Part shown: in pieces, positions 41,007 to 49,684 of the stretch
How positions within the stretch are numbered: the first letter of the stretch is position 1
Layout: every line of letters starts with the position of its first letter
From: JAVVEG01 sp041751425
GTDB lineage: Bacteria; Pseudomonadota; Gammaproteobacteria; Pseudomonadales; Pseudohongiellaceae
DNA length: 64,000 nt
Direction: 5' to 3'
NCBI GenBank assembly: GCA_041751425.1
Contig: JBGSXL010000013.1
Coordinates: 62,001-126,000, forward strand
Translations under genes and position numbers: made by a program
Notes under the pieces: model-generated
Told to the model about the DNA's origin: nothing
Database searches by the model: none
The model's input: only the letters and a program-made list of their open reading frames with translations

Positions 41007-44000
41007 ATGACAGCCATTACACGCATAGATGCCACTCCACTGGTTTCCATTATCTGCCGCACTATGAACCGTAATAGTCTGCAAGATACTTTGCAGTCGG
41101 TGTTCAATCAGACCTGGCCAGCGCTGGAACTGGTGTTGGTAGATGCCGCCAATGTTGGCGCAGCTGTACTCTCTGATATTGCGAAAAACATAACGGAGAC
41201 GACCCACGTCTCGCTGAACATCGTTAGCACCGGCGAACCTTTGAACCGCCCCCAGGCAGCCAATGTCGGTCTGGTCGCTGCGGCAGGCAGCTTTCTTATG
41301 TTTCTGGATGATGATGATTGGATCGCAGCGGAGCATATCAGTCGTCTGGTAGCAACTGCGAAAAGTCATCCGGACTTTCAGGTTATTTACAGTGCCACGC
41401 AGAAAACTGATGCAGAGGCGACGCTACTTGAAGAAATCATCGCTGTGCCATTTGATCAAACCGTGCTTCGCCGCGACAATTTCATTCCCATCCACGCTGC
41501 ACTGTTTTCTGCAACATTGCGCGATAAAGGTTGTCGGTTCGATGAAGCGCTGGACGTTTACGAAGACTGGGATTTCTGGTTGCAGTGCGCGGAACATACG
41601 GATTTTTTCCTTGATAACACTGTGGGCGCCTTCTATCGCATGGGTGGGAGTTCGGAAACCATGCTCACCGATCACCGGGCGCGTTATCAACCGGGGCATC
41701 CAATGGCTGAGGCGCGCGCGAAATTGCTCGACAAATGGAAATCGCGCTGGACCGGCGCACAATGGAATGCTTTGCTTGGGCTGGTAGATCAGACAACTCT
41801 GGTGCATGCGCTACACAAAGAATTGGGACATACTCATCGACAATTGCATGAAGAACAAAAAAATCTGGCAAAACTGAGCAATGATCTGCGACTCATGGCA
41901 GAGCTGAACAGGAATTTAAGACAGGCACATCAACAGTTACATCAGCATTTACATGAAAAACAACAACAGCTGGAACAGCTGAACACGGATCTGGAACAGT
42001 TGAACGAGGATCTGGGGCAGGCCGATCAACAGCTACATGAAAAACAACTAAATCTAGCTCAGCTGCGAAAAGAATACGAAGCGTTACAGGTCGCTCAATC
42101 TGAACTCAATCTTGCCCATCTGGCGTTAGATAAGGGCGTTCGGGAAATTCTGACTTCATTCTCCTGGCGTGTAACGGCGCCCTATCGCTGGACCCGGCGC
42201 AGAATCAGCGATGTTCTGACCCCCGCACTACTCTGGCGCCGGAGAACGCCTACAGAAAAGCCATTGACCATTAGCAACCCCAGCGCAGCCAACCCCTTAC
42301 TCTGCGGGATCGTCAACCCGACCACCGACCACCAGTTTTTCAGCACAACCATCACCATACAGGCCTGGGCCTGGTCTCCCACTCCGCTGCAAGCTATTGA
42401 CTTGTTGATTGACGGTAAATACCAGCAGAGCATCGAACCACTGCCATATCATGAGGCCTTGGAAGAGGCAAAACGCATCGGTTTTGCTCGGACCATCGAC
42501 GCGGACAGTCTTAGCCCAGGTGAGCATGTCATAACGCTGGTTTGCACAGATAAAGATGACCATCGAATGGAATGCCAACGTCGCTTCGTCTACAAGCAAT
42601 CGCAGGCTTTGTATTCTCGCTGGCGACTTGCACAGATAACCACACCAAAGATAACCGAGCAGCCTAAAAAGAATTTCCATGTGCTGCTTCGCGTAACCGC
42701 CCCTGACATGCAAAACACTGATGCATTGCTGGCGACATTAAGCAGCTTGGCTGTGCAGGATTTAACGGAATTCCCGCAGGTGCGATGGCATTGCAGCATC
42801 CTCAGCGCGGCCGCAAATCACGCCATATTACAGCAGTTGTTGTCTACCCATACTACTTGGAGCCAGATCCAGTTCATCACAGATCAAACCGGGTTCAGCC
42901 CCCCTTCAGACAGCGTAGTGGCACTGATGCAGGCGGGCGATGTGCTGCATCCGAGCTGCTTGAGTAATGTTGCCGTGGCTTGGCAACCGTCTACACAGAT
43001 GCTGTACACCGACCATGATCGCATGGACAAAGATGGTAATTTCAAGGATCCGTGGTTCACCTTTGCCTGGAGCCCAGAGCTGTTGTTGAGTCAGAACTAT
43101 ATTGGCGGTGTCTACTTTATCGAGGCAGACATCTTACCGACACTGGCGTTGGATTCTCTTGCCTGGCGCTACGACTGCCTGCTGCAATTGCGCGAACAGC
43201 TTAAATTTGAGCAGGTGACACGCATTCCTCGCGTGCTCTGGAGCGAGCCCGACGCCATTGCAGAAATCGACACGAAAGCAACTCAACAAGCCGAGATTGA
43301 TGCGCTTCGTGCACGCATGGCAGTGCAAGGTTGTCATATCGAAACTCCCTGGCCGGAAGAGATAGATATCCGGCGAACAATTAGTCCATTGCCATCGCAA
43401 ATTCCCAGAGTGTCAATCATTATCCCGACAACAGGGAATATGCACTTTCTCAAGCCCTGCCTTGATACGCTGGGTACAACCGACTATCCGGATTTTGAAA
43501 TCATCATTCTGGACAACAGTAGGGGAAAGCACTCGCAGGGTATTGATTATGCCCGTGAAGCAGGTGCCGTGATCGTCGATTGTGATGAAGCCTTCAATTG
43601 GTCACGTCTGAACAACAAGGGCGCGGACAAAAGTTCGGGTGAAATCCTTTTATTCCTGAACGATGATATTGAAATAGTGCAGTCCGACTGGTTACAGGAG
43701 CTGGTGCGGCAAGTATTGCAGGATAACGTTGGTACTGTAGGGTGCCTCCTGCTTTACCCCAACGGGGCAATTCAGCATGGCGGTGTTTTTCTGGTTGACC
43801 ATGGCGGTGGTGCGCGCCATTTCTTTCACAAACAATTGCCCGGAGCTGGCATTTATCAACGATTGGACAAATGTGTGCGGGAAGTATCAGCAAGCACTGG
43901 TGCATGCCTGATGATTCGAAGAGATTTCTTTGAAAAGCTGGGGCGTTTTGACGAGGAATTATCCATTGTCGGCAACGATATCGACTTATGCCTGCGCAGC

Positions 44001-45371
44001 CTGCAGGCCGGAATGCGCAATATTTGGACGCCCCACAGCGTACTTATCCATCATGAAAGCGTTAGTCGCCAGAGCAAACCTATTGGCAAGGACGAAAAAA
44101 CCATGTGGCAGAGGTGGGGTCAAAGCTTCAAAAAAGGAGACCCGTATTACAACCCTTCGCTGAGTATGTCCCGGGAAGACTGCGCTTTGGCAACCCAGGC
44201 AACAATGTCTGGTCTACCGTCAACTTCGACCCAAGGCGAGTATGGAGTCAATCTTATCGCATACATCCGGGCCAGCATGGGTGTTGGTGAGGCGGCGCGC
44301 GGCAATGCCGCTGCCTTGCTAGCCTCTGGCTGTACTTTTGGCATAGTCAATTATGAGCGCGGCAATCCCTCTCGCATGGACAATCTGCGTTGGCACCACA
44401 AGGAAATAGCCAGACCACACTTCCAGATCAATCTGTGGCATATCAACGCCGATCACCTGCCGAAGGTCATGAGCGATGTAGGACCTGCTTGGTTCAGCGG
44501 GCGCTACAATATCGGCTTCTGGGCCTGGGAGATGCCGGAGTTCCCCGATCGATGGCTAAGCAGTTTCGATTTGCTGGACGAAATATGGGTGCCGTCAAAT
44601 TATGTGAATCAAGCCGTTGCTGCCAAGTCACCAGTACCTGTGGTCACCATACCGCACGTTATCGATATTGATGCAGCGGGTGCACAGCTATATTCCCGAG
44701 ATTATTTTGGTATCAATAGCCAGGCGTTCGTTTTTATCAGCATGTTTGATACACATAGCATTGCCCAGCGCAAAAATCCGCTTGGATCGATACTGGCCTT
44801 CCAGCAAGCGTTTGCTGCAGACGAGACGGCGGTTCAACTCGTCATCAAAGTGAACAACCCCGATGCTGCCAGCACAGCGATGCTCAGCGATTGTATTGGC
44901 GACTATAAGAACATATTGGTCCTTGACAAGCATCTCGACCGCCAACAGATCGACTCCCTGATCAATTGCAGTAATTGTTACGTATCACTGCATCATGCTG
45001 AAGGGTTCGGCCTTGGCCCTGCCGAAGCGATGGCATTGGGGAAGGTTGCGCTGTTGACTGACTGGTCGGGCAATACCGAATACATGACTGCCGATAACTG
45101 TGTCCCAATCAGGTACAGCCTGGAAACGCTTGGGAAAGATTTCGGCCCCTACGAAGCTCATCAGCACTGGGCTGTGGCTGACATACAGCATGCAGCGAGC
45201 GAGATGAAAGATCTGGCCAGTAACCCGGCAAGAGTCGCAGCCATCGGCAGACAAGCCAAAATGACGATCGAACAGTCTTTCTCCGCTCAGGCCATAGGTG
45301 AGCGTATGCGCAGACGCCTGCAGAGTTTCGAACGATTACTAACAGCCAGGCGGGCGGCTAACGTAAAATAA
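41007..45371 (+). CDS. Giant multi-domain glycosyltransferase (GT2-coiled coil-GT2-GT4)
   Basis: This 1454-residue protein has three glycosyltransferase-like units. Residues about 8-230 are GT2 (VSIICRTMNRNSLQDTL, FLDDDDW, YEDWDFWLQC). Residues about 270-375 form a Gln/Leu/His-rich coiled coil, then SWRVTAPYRWTRRR. Residues about 800-1030 are a second GT2 unit (VSIIIPTTGN, LLFLNDDIEIV, GNDIDLCLRSLQAG). Residues about 1080-1440 are GT4-like, with the E-x7-E motif in EGFGLGPAEAMALGK. No membrane segment is seen. It probably builds a repeating surface glycan. It sits between radC and rpmB, where other genomes have nothing. The start is uncertain: AAGG touches ATG 41007, and TTG 40989 is possible. 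Confidence 0.85.
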   Translation: MTAITRIDATPLVSIICRTMNRNSLQDTLQSVFNQTWPALELVLVDAANVGAAVLSDIAKNITETTHVSLNIVSTGEPLNRPQAANVGLVAAAGSFLMFLDDDDWIAAEHISRLVATAKSHPDFQVIYSATQKTDAEATLLEEIIAVPFDQTVLRRDNFIPIHAALFSATLRDKGCRFDEALDVYEDWDFWLQCAEHTDFFLDNTVGAFYRMGGSSETMLTDHRARYQPGHPMAEARAKLLDKWKSRWTGAQWNALLGLVDQTTLVHALHKELGHTHRQLHEEQKNLAKLSNDLRLMAELNRNLRQAHQQLHQHLHEKQQQLEQLNTDLEQLNEDLGQADQQLHEKQLNLAQLRKEYEALQVAQSELNLAHLALDKGVREILTSFSWRVTAPYRWTRRRISDVLTPALLWRRRTPTEKPLTISNPSAANPLLCGIVNPTTDHQFFSTTITIQAWAWSPTPLQAIDLLIDGKYQQSIEPLPYHEALEEAKRIGFARTIDADSLSPGEHVITLVCTDKDDHRMECQRRFVYKQSQALYSRWRLAQITTPKITEQPKKNFHVLLRVTAPDMQNTDALLATLSSLAVQDLTEFPQVRWHCSILSAAANHAILQQLLSTHTTWSQIQFITDQTGFSPPSDSVVALMQAGDVLHPSCLSNVAVAWQPSTQMLYTDHDRMDKDGNFKDPWFTFAWSPELLLSQNYIGGVYFIEADILPTLALDSLAWRYDCLLQLREQLKFEQVTRIPRVLWSEPDAIAEIDTKATQQAEIDALRARMAVQGCHIETPWPEEIDIRRTISPLPSQIPRVSIIIPTTGNMHFLKPCLDTLGTTDYPDFEIIILDNSRGKHSQGIDYAREAGAVIVDCDEAFNWSRLNNKGADKSSGEILLFLNDDIEIVQSDWLQELVRQVLQDNVGTVGCLLLYPNGAIQHGGVFLVDHGGGARHFFHKQLPGAGIYQRLDKCVREVSASTGACLMIRRDFFEKLGRFDEELSIVGNDIDLCLRSLQAGMRNIWTPHSVLIHHESVSRQSKPIGKDEKTMWQRWGQSFKKGDPYYNPSLSMSREDCALATQATMSGLPSTSTQGEYGVNLIAYIRASMGVGEAARGNAAALLASGCTFGIVNYERGNPSRMDNLRWHHKEIARPHFQINLWHINADHLPKVMSDVGPAWFSGRYNIGFWAWEMPEFPDRWLSSFDLLDEIWVPSNYVNQAVAAKSPVPVVTIPHVIDIDAAGAQLYSRDYFGINSQAFVFISMFDTHSIAQRKNPLGSILAFQQAFAADETAVQLVIKVNNPDAASTAMLSDCIGDYKNILVLDKHLDRQQIDSLINCSNCYVSLHHAEGFGLGPAEAMALGKVALLTDWSGNTEYMTADNCVPIRYSLETLGKDFGPYEAHQHWAVADIQHAASEMKDLASNPARVAAIGRQAKMTIEQSFSAQAIGERMRRRLQSFERLLTARRAANVK

Positions 45372-45382
45372 ATATCCAACTC

Positions 45383-45411
45383 TTGCTATTAATGAGCCGT
45401 TTTGGTATAAA
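45383..45411 (+). promoter_or_regulatory. Sigma-70-like promoter of rpmB-rpmG
   Basis: TTGCTA (45383-45388) and TATAAA (45406-45411) are 17 bases apart, 67 bp before the rpmB start. It gives the ribosomal-protein pair its own promoter downstream of the glycosyltransferase gene. Confidence 0.6.
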
Positions 45412-45426
45412 ACGCAGCTCTTTTTT
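45394..45426 (+). terminator. Terminator-like hairpin after the glycosyltransferase gene
   Basis: GAGC-CGTTTT (45394-45403) pairs with AAAACG (45409-45414) and GCTC (45417-45420) around a CA bulge, followed by six Ts (45421-45426). It overlaps the -10 box of the predicted rpmB promoter. Confidence 0.5.
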
Positions 45427-45477
45427 GGGTCGGCAGGGCATACGCCCCCACCCTGGTTTAAGTAACGAGGCAAGGCA

Positions 45478-45714
45478 ATGGCTAACGTATGTATCGTAAC
45501 TGGGAAGCGTCCCGTTACTGGCAACAATGTTTCACACGCGAACAACAAGACCAGACGTCGGTTTTCGCCAAATACGCAGACGCACCGTTTCTGGGTTGAA
45601 TCAGAGAAGCGTTTTGTGAAGTTGAGAGTCTCCACCAAGGGTATGCGTACTATCGACAAGAAGGGCATAGACGCCGTTCTGACTGATATTCGTGCCAGCG
45701 GCGTGAAAGTCTAA
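45478..45714 (+). CDS. rpmB: 50S ribosomal protein L28
   Basis: L28 is a 78-residue component of the large ribosomal subunit. The sequence MANVCIVTGKRPVTGNNVSH with HRFWVESEKRFVKLRVS and IDKKGID matches the family over its whole length. GAGG lies upstream of the ATG, and rpmG follows 40 bp after the stop, the normal rpmB-rpmG operon. Upstream, a large glycosyltransferase gene takes the place of radC as its neighbour. Confidence 0.98.
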   Translation: MANVCIVTGKRPVTGNNVSHANNKTRRRFSPNTQTHRFWVESEKRFVKLRVSTKGMRTIDKKGIDAVLTDIRASGVKV

Positions 45715-45754
45715 AAATCTAATTTATTTATCCTGATTCAGGTGGGATGCAGCG

Positions 45755-45910
45755 ATGCGCGATAAGATCAAAATGGTTTCTTCTGAGAATACCGGTCATT
45801 ACTACACAACTGACAAGAATAAGCGTACTACTCCAGATAAGCTGGAAAAGAAAATGTACGACCCGGTTGTGCGCAAACACGTTATGTACAAGGAAGCCAA
45901 GATCAAGTAA
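45755..45910 (+). CDS. rpmG: 50S ribosomal protein L33
   Basis: L33 is a small large-subunit protein. This 51-codon gene reads MRDKIKMVSSENTGHYYTTD, then KNKRTTPDKLEKKMYDPVVR and a KHVMYKEAKIK end. It lacks the paired CxxC motifs of zinc-binding L33 paralogues, so it is the zinc-independent form. It follows rpmB by 40 bp and is closed by a strong intrinsic terminator 55 bp after its stop. The start ATG is preceded by GGTGGGATG, with a GG-rich region near position -10. Confidence 0.96.
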   Translation: MRDKIKMVSSENTGHYYTTDKNKRTTPDKLEKKMYDPVVRKHVMYKEAKIK

Positions 45911-45965
45911 ATATTGATCGTGCTTTCTGGTTGAACAGAAGATCGCAGTTGTATGAAACGATTAT

Positions 45966-46002
45966 AAAAAAAGGGTCACGCCTGCAGGTGTGACCCTTTT
46001 TT
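45966..46002. terminator. Bidirectional intrinsic terminator (rpmG / RAYT)
   Basis: AAAAAAGGGTCACGCC (from 45967) pairs with GGTGTGACCCTTTTTT (to 46002) around TGCA, with one G-T wobble. A and T runs flank both sides, so it can terminate rpmG on the plus strand and the transposase gene on the minus strand. Confidence 0.92.
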
Positions 46003-46015
46003 GATGCCCTCGGAA

Positions 46016-46987
46016 TTACTTCTTCTGCTTGCTCAAGTCTTTGATCAGCTTATTGGTTGCTGTCAGGACCTTCGGATTCTCAACAAACTCTTTCTTCAAT
46101 TTGCCAACCGTTGTTGAGACAGTGCCATAGCGCTTGAGCTTGAACAGCTTGGCGATGGACTGCAGCGTAACCGCTGATAACTCCTGACACAGATACATCG
46201 CAACCCAGCGTGGCACGTTCTTCGAACCGGGGCCACGCGCTGCCATGTAAATGCTTTCCTCTTTCACTTTAAACTGCTTGGCTACAGCCTTGACTATCTC
46301 AGCGCAGGACGGACGCCACTTCGCATTTGCTCCGCGAGAGACGCCGCGCGTCTTGGTGGCAGAGCGCTTGGTTTTGGCAGACTTCTTGAACTTCTCATCA
46401 CCCATTACGGACGACAGGTTTTTCTTGCCATAGAAGTGCGCCAACTCTTCATCAACGCCTTGCTTCACGTAAGCAGCATAGCCGCTGTAGCGTTTCGCGC
46501 CAGTTGCCCCCAGTTGTGCCAGAGCCTCATCGCGCACCAGCCATCCCGGAACTTTAGCCTTGTTGATATAAGCCTGGTAGCTTGACCACTTCCAGCTGTC
46601 CAGATCTGCTTTGCGCACACCCGAATGAATGTAACGGGACAGAGGCAGCAGGTACTTTTCTGGTTGTACCAACACCGCCTTGTAACGACCTCGGAACAGC
46701 GAACCTTCGGATTTTTTTAGTTTCTGATAATGCTGGGTATACAGGCCATCAATCTGGCGCATGAAGCGGCTGAGATTACCCTCAGGCGTTTTGATCAGCA
46801 GATGGTATTGATCCTTCAGCAGACAATACGCGTGTACCTGTACATTAAGGCGAAAACAGGTTTCTTCCAGCGAGGCGAGGAACGCCTCGAAATACTTATC
46901 GGAAGGGAATACGCGCTGATTGTCCAGCGCGAAATTGGAGACGTGGTAATAAGCGTCTGGATATTCAATTCGTAATGGTCTGGCCAT
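46016..46987 (-). CDS. REP-associated tyrosine transposase (RAYT) with DnaA-like C-terminus
   Basis: This 323-residue protein is a Y1/IS200-like transposase of the REP-associated group. The family start MARPLRIEYPDAYYHV, the HUH-type motif region around DQYHLLIKTPEGNLSRFMRQ, and the catalytic Tyr region with GLYTQHYQKL and LFRGRYKAVLV are all seen. The last 100 residues (CAEIVKAVAKQF, RWVAMYLCQELS, YGTVSTTVGKLKKEF) resemble DnaA domain IV, a known fusion in this family. A long Lys/Ser/Arg linker joins the two parts. RAYTs act on short palindromic REP sequences; a perfect palindrome with the expected GGGGTCAGAG core lies at 35729-35786. No terminal inverted repeats of a normal IS are found. 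Confidence 0.92.
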   Translation of the reverse strand: MARPLRIEYPDAYYHVSNFALDNQRVFPSDKYFEAFLASLEETCFRLNVQVHAYCLLKDQYHLLIKTPEGNLSRFMRQIDGLYTQHYQKLKKSEGSLFRGRYKAVLVQPEKYLLPLSRYIHSGVRKADLDSWKWSSYQAYINKAKVPGWLVRDEALAQLGATGAKRYSGYAAYVKQGVDEELAHFYGKKNLSSVMGDEKFKKSAKTKRSATKTRGVSRGANAKWRPSCAEIVKAVAKQFKVKEESIYMAARGPGSKNVPRWVAMYLCQELSAVTLQSIAKLFKLKRYGTVSTTVGKLKKEFVENPKVLTATNKLIKDLSKQKK

Positions 46988-47242
46988 TGGTAAGATTCCC
47001 GGTGATTATTAATTATTATGGTGCAGGTTTATTTAATTAGAGCTGACCCTATTCCCGAGCCTCAAGATCAGTTCCGGTATAACAATACGTCAAGATGCTG
47101 CGGATTTCAAAAGGATTTTGTCAAAGGCTTTCAGTATCCTTACAAGAGGGAGCTTAGGCGCTACCAATAGTAACGCTTGTGAGAACTAACGTATGCAATA
47201 CCTTATGAACTGCTTATTCCAGACAACAGGGTGCCATGTGCT
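46988..47242. other. Intergenic region upstream of the RAYT gene
   Basis: The region separates the RAYT start from the cmoB 3' end. TTAGAGCTGACCCTATT at 47037-47053 resembles the RAYT-associated core, being close to the reverse complement of the GGGTCAG-type motif in the 58-bp palindrome. Nothing else is recognised. Confidence 0.45.
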
Positions 47243-48229
47243 TCAAGCAAGGCGCGCTATGAATACTGCACGGCGGGGCGCAGGCAGCCCTTCTATGGTT
47301 AGAGAACTATCGTCCGGGTCCAGTCCGTCCTGCAATGACTGAAACGGCATCCATGCAGTTGCGCGCTGTTCTTCCACAGATGTGGTGCTTAAGTCGACAA
47401 GACGTATATCGCTGAAACCGCAACGCCGCAACCAGGATTCAGTGGTCGCACACGAAGAAAGAAACCAGACGTTTGACATACGGCAATAGCGTTCCTCCGG
47501 CAGCAACGCATAGCCGTCCGGGCCGTCCACAACCAGCGTTTCCAGTATCAGTTCGCCACCTTTGCGTAACATCGACTTCAGTTCCAGTAAGTGATCCAGC
47601 GGTGAGCGACGATGATAGAGAACCCCCATGGAGAATACGGTATCAAACGCACCCAGCGCGGGAGGCATGCGCTCCATGGTAATCGGCAGCACGAACACGG
47701 GTGTTGCAGGTACAAAGCGTTTTACCATTGCGAACTGCATAACATAAGGTAGATGTGGCTCGATACCAATCACTAACCGTGCCTGCTCGCCCAGCATACG
47801 CAAACAGTGATAACCGCTGCCACAACCTACATCAAGTACTGTGCGGCCAGCCAGCGGGCTGATATGTGCCTGCAGGCGTTGCCATTTCATGTCGGAGCAC
47901 CACTCGGTATCAATATCAATATCGAACAGGTTGAAAGGGCCTTTGCGCCAGGGGATAAGCGCCTGTAAATTTTTCAGTAGTTGGGCGCGTTCTTCCGCGG
48001 TAGCGTCACAGCTCTTGCCAATTCGCACTTGCGATTGGAGGTCTACAATACTGGCTTGTAAGCGCGGAGTGGACTCCAGCAATTGCAGCCACTCATTCAG
48101 TTTGCCGTGCCTGAGGCTGCGTAGAAAGTCAGTGCTGGCAAACTCCTGCAGGCCTGCCAATGGGGTATCAGCCACCAGTGAGTTGAATTGCTGACTGGCC
48201 AGCGGGTCCAGTGTGTCGGGTAAATTCAT
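47243..48229 (-). CDS. cmoB: tRNA U34 carboxymethyltransferase CmoB
   Basis: CmoB transfers the carboxymethyl group of carboxy-SAM to 5-hydroxyuridine 34 of tRNA, giving cmo5U. The product shows WRKGPFNLFDIDIDTEWCSDMKW, the SAM-type loop LDVGCGSGYHCLRM, GIEPHLPYVMQF and MGVLYHRRSPLDHL. I prefer ATG 48229 (MNLPDTL), about 328 residues, because a longer frame from GTG 48268 would overlap the end of cmoA. cmoA, which makes the carboxy-SAM cofactor, lies directly upstream on the same strand, so the two steps are encoded together. Confidence 0.95.
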   Translation of the reverse strand: MNLPDTLDPLASQQFNSLVADTPLAGLQEFASTDFLRSLRHGKLNEWLQLLESTPRLQASIVDLQSQVRIGKSCDATAEERAQLLKNLQALIPWRKGPFNLFDIDIDTEWCSDMKWQRLQAHISPLAGRTVLDVGCGSGYHCLRMLGEQARLVIGIEPHLPYVMQFAMVKRFVPATPVFVLPITMERMPPALGAFDTVFSMGVLYHRRSPLDHLLELKSMLRKGGELILETLVVDGPDGYALLPEERYCRMSNVWFLSSCATTESWLRRCGFSDIRLVDLSTTSVEEQRATAWMPFQSLQDGLDPDDSSLTIEGLPAPRRAVFIARLA

Positions 48230-48260
48230 GACAATTTTCTTCGGCAGAGAGTGAGCATTT

Positions 48261-49022
48261 TTATGCACTGATTTTTTTCACCGCAACCAGCGATGCAAAA
48301 TTGAAACACTGAAACCATACATCGCAGGATTCGAAACCCGCCTTCAGTAGCCGACGCTTGTGCGCATCGATTGTCTCCGGCAGCAATACTTTTTCCAGCG
48401 CCGCGCGCTTCTGGCTGATCTCCAATTGCGAGTATCCCTGAACTTGTTTGAACTGATGATACATGTCGATGAACAGGTCATTCAGTTCCGCCTGTGGGAA
48501 CAGGATTTTCTCCGACAGCACGAGAATGCCGCCAGGGTTCAAGCTGCTGCAGATTTTCTCCAGCAGCGCATCGCGTTGTTCAGGTGCGATGAACTGGAGC
48601 GTAAAATTCAGCACCACCACGGAGGCATTCTGCATTGGCATGGTGATGATATCGTCACACAAAATATGAAGGCGTTCGTTCGTCGCAGCGGGAAGCGGGG
48701 GGGGCACTGCGTTCAGTGCGGCGTTGAACTGGCTGATCATGGCAGGTGAGTTGTCTATGGCGTACAGCGTGAAATCCTGATCCTCCAGATGCTGCGCCAT
48801 TGCCAGTGTGGCAGCTCCTAAGGAGCAGCCGAGGTCGTAGATATTGGAGCCTGCGGTGCAGTAGCGTTGTGCGAGCATGCCAATCATCGAAATGATGGTG
48901 GCATAACCAGGAACTGACCGGTTGATCATATCGGTGAAAACGGCCGCGACTTTTTCATCGAATACGAAATCCGAGATAGTCTGCGTGTTGGCGTAGATCT
49001 TATCTTTGCGAGTTTCACGCAT
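48261..49022 (-). CDS. cmoA: Carboxy-S-adenosyl-L-methionine synthase CmoA
   Basis: CmoA converts SAM and prephenate to carboxy-SAM, the donor used by CmoB. The 253-residue Rossmann-type protein has IYANTQTISDFVFDEKVA at the N-terminus, SNIYDLGCSLGAATL as the SAM loop, YAIDNSPAMI and VVVLNFTLQFI. Length and motifs match the family well. It is followed immediately by cmoB, and 33 bp separate its start from the HIT-family gene upstream on the same strand. Confidence 0.95.
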   Translation of the reverse strand: MRETRKDKIYANTQTISDFVFDEKVAAVFTDMINRSVPGYATIISMIGMLAQRYCTAGSNIYDLGCSLGAATLAMAQHLEDQDFTLYAIDNSPAMISQFNAALNAVPPPLPAATNERLHILCDDIITMPMQNASVVVLNFTLQFIAPEQRDALLEKICSSLNPGGILVLSEKILFPQAELNDLFIDMYHQFKQVQGYSQLEISQKRAALEKVLLPETIDAHKRRLLKAGFESCDVWFQCFNFASLVAVKKISA

Positions 49023-49055
49023 CGGATACGCTCTTGCTGAATAGACCTCGAATTA

Positions 49056-49490
49056 TCACTGCGTTTGCACTACTTCGGTTGCGGCGCTGTAACCTGCCGC
49101 TGCCAGCGCTGTACGAATCCTGTTTGCGGTTTGCAACTGTACGGCGTCATCGCGCTCCCGGGCAAGAGAGAAATCCAGATCGGTCAGCGCATTGATAGGA
49201 AAAAGATGCATGTGTGCGTGGCGCACTTCCAGTCCGGCGATCATCATGCCAATCTTCGCGCAGGGGAAAAGGCTCCGCAGTGTGCGAGAGATATTCTGTG
49301 CCACGATGAACATATGAGCACTCACAGCTTCCGGTATGTCATCCCAGAAATCGATTTCAGCGTGCGGTATCAACAGAACATGCCCCTCGCGAATCGGCTT
49401 CAGTGTAAGAATGCAATAGCAGTGCTCATCCTGCCAGAGCACATGCCCAGGCAAGCTGCCTTTGACGATTTGGGTGAAGATGCTGCTCAT
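49056..49490 (-). CDS. HIT-family nucleotide-binding protein
   Basis: This 144-residue protein belongs to the histidine-triad family. HAHMHLFP gives the catalytic His-x-His-x-His motif, and SSIFTQIVKGSLPGHVLWQD and GHVLLIPH mark the fold. HIT proteins hydrolyse nucleotide phosphoramidates or related substrates. The chosen start, ATG 49490, follows an AGG about ten bases away; a longer frame begins at 49538. It lies upstream of cmoA and may be cotranscribed with it. The specific substrate is unknown. Confidence 0.88.
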   Translation of the reverse strand: MSSIFTQIVKGSLPGHVLWQDEHCYCILTLKPIREGHVLLIPHAEIDFWDDIPEAVSAHMFIVAQNISRTLRSLFPCAKIGMMIAGLEVRHAHMHLFPINALTDLDFSLARERDDAVQLQTANRIRTALAAAGYSAATEVVQTQ

Positions 49491-49684
49491 GTGTGATCTG
49501 CCTGAAATACCTGTCTTAAAAATAGTCTGTGGGAGCAATGCGCTGTATTATGCGCTTATTCACACTACTTTTGAATTGACCTCAGGGATGAATAAATCCG
49601 GGGGGTGAATTAATCCAAAGACCCGGGGCAGCACAACATCCCGAGACAGAACTATCCAGAGACTGCGCTATCCAGAGACACACT

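Noticed and set aside
46988..47240. Complete insertion sequence around the RAYT gene
   Set aside because: No terminal inverted repeats or target duplications are visible; RAYT genes are normally single-copy and not flanked by IS ends.
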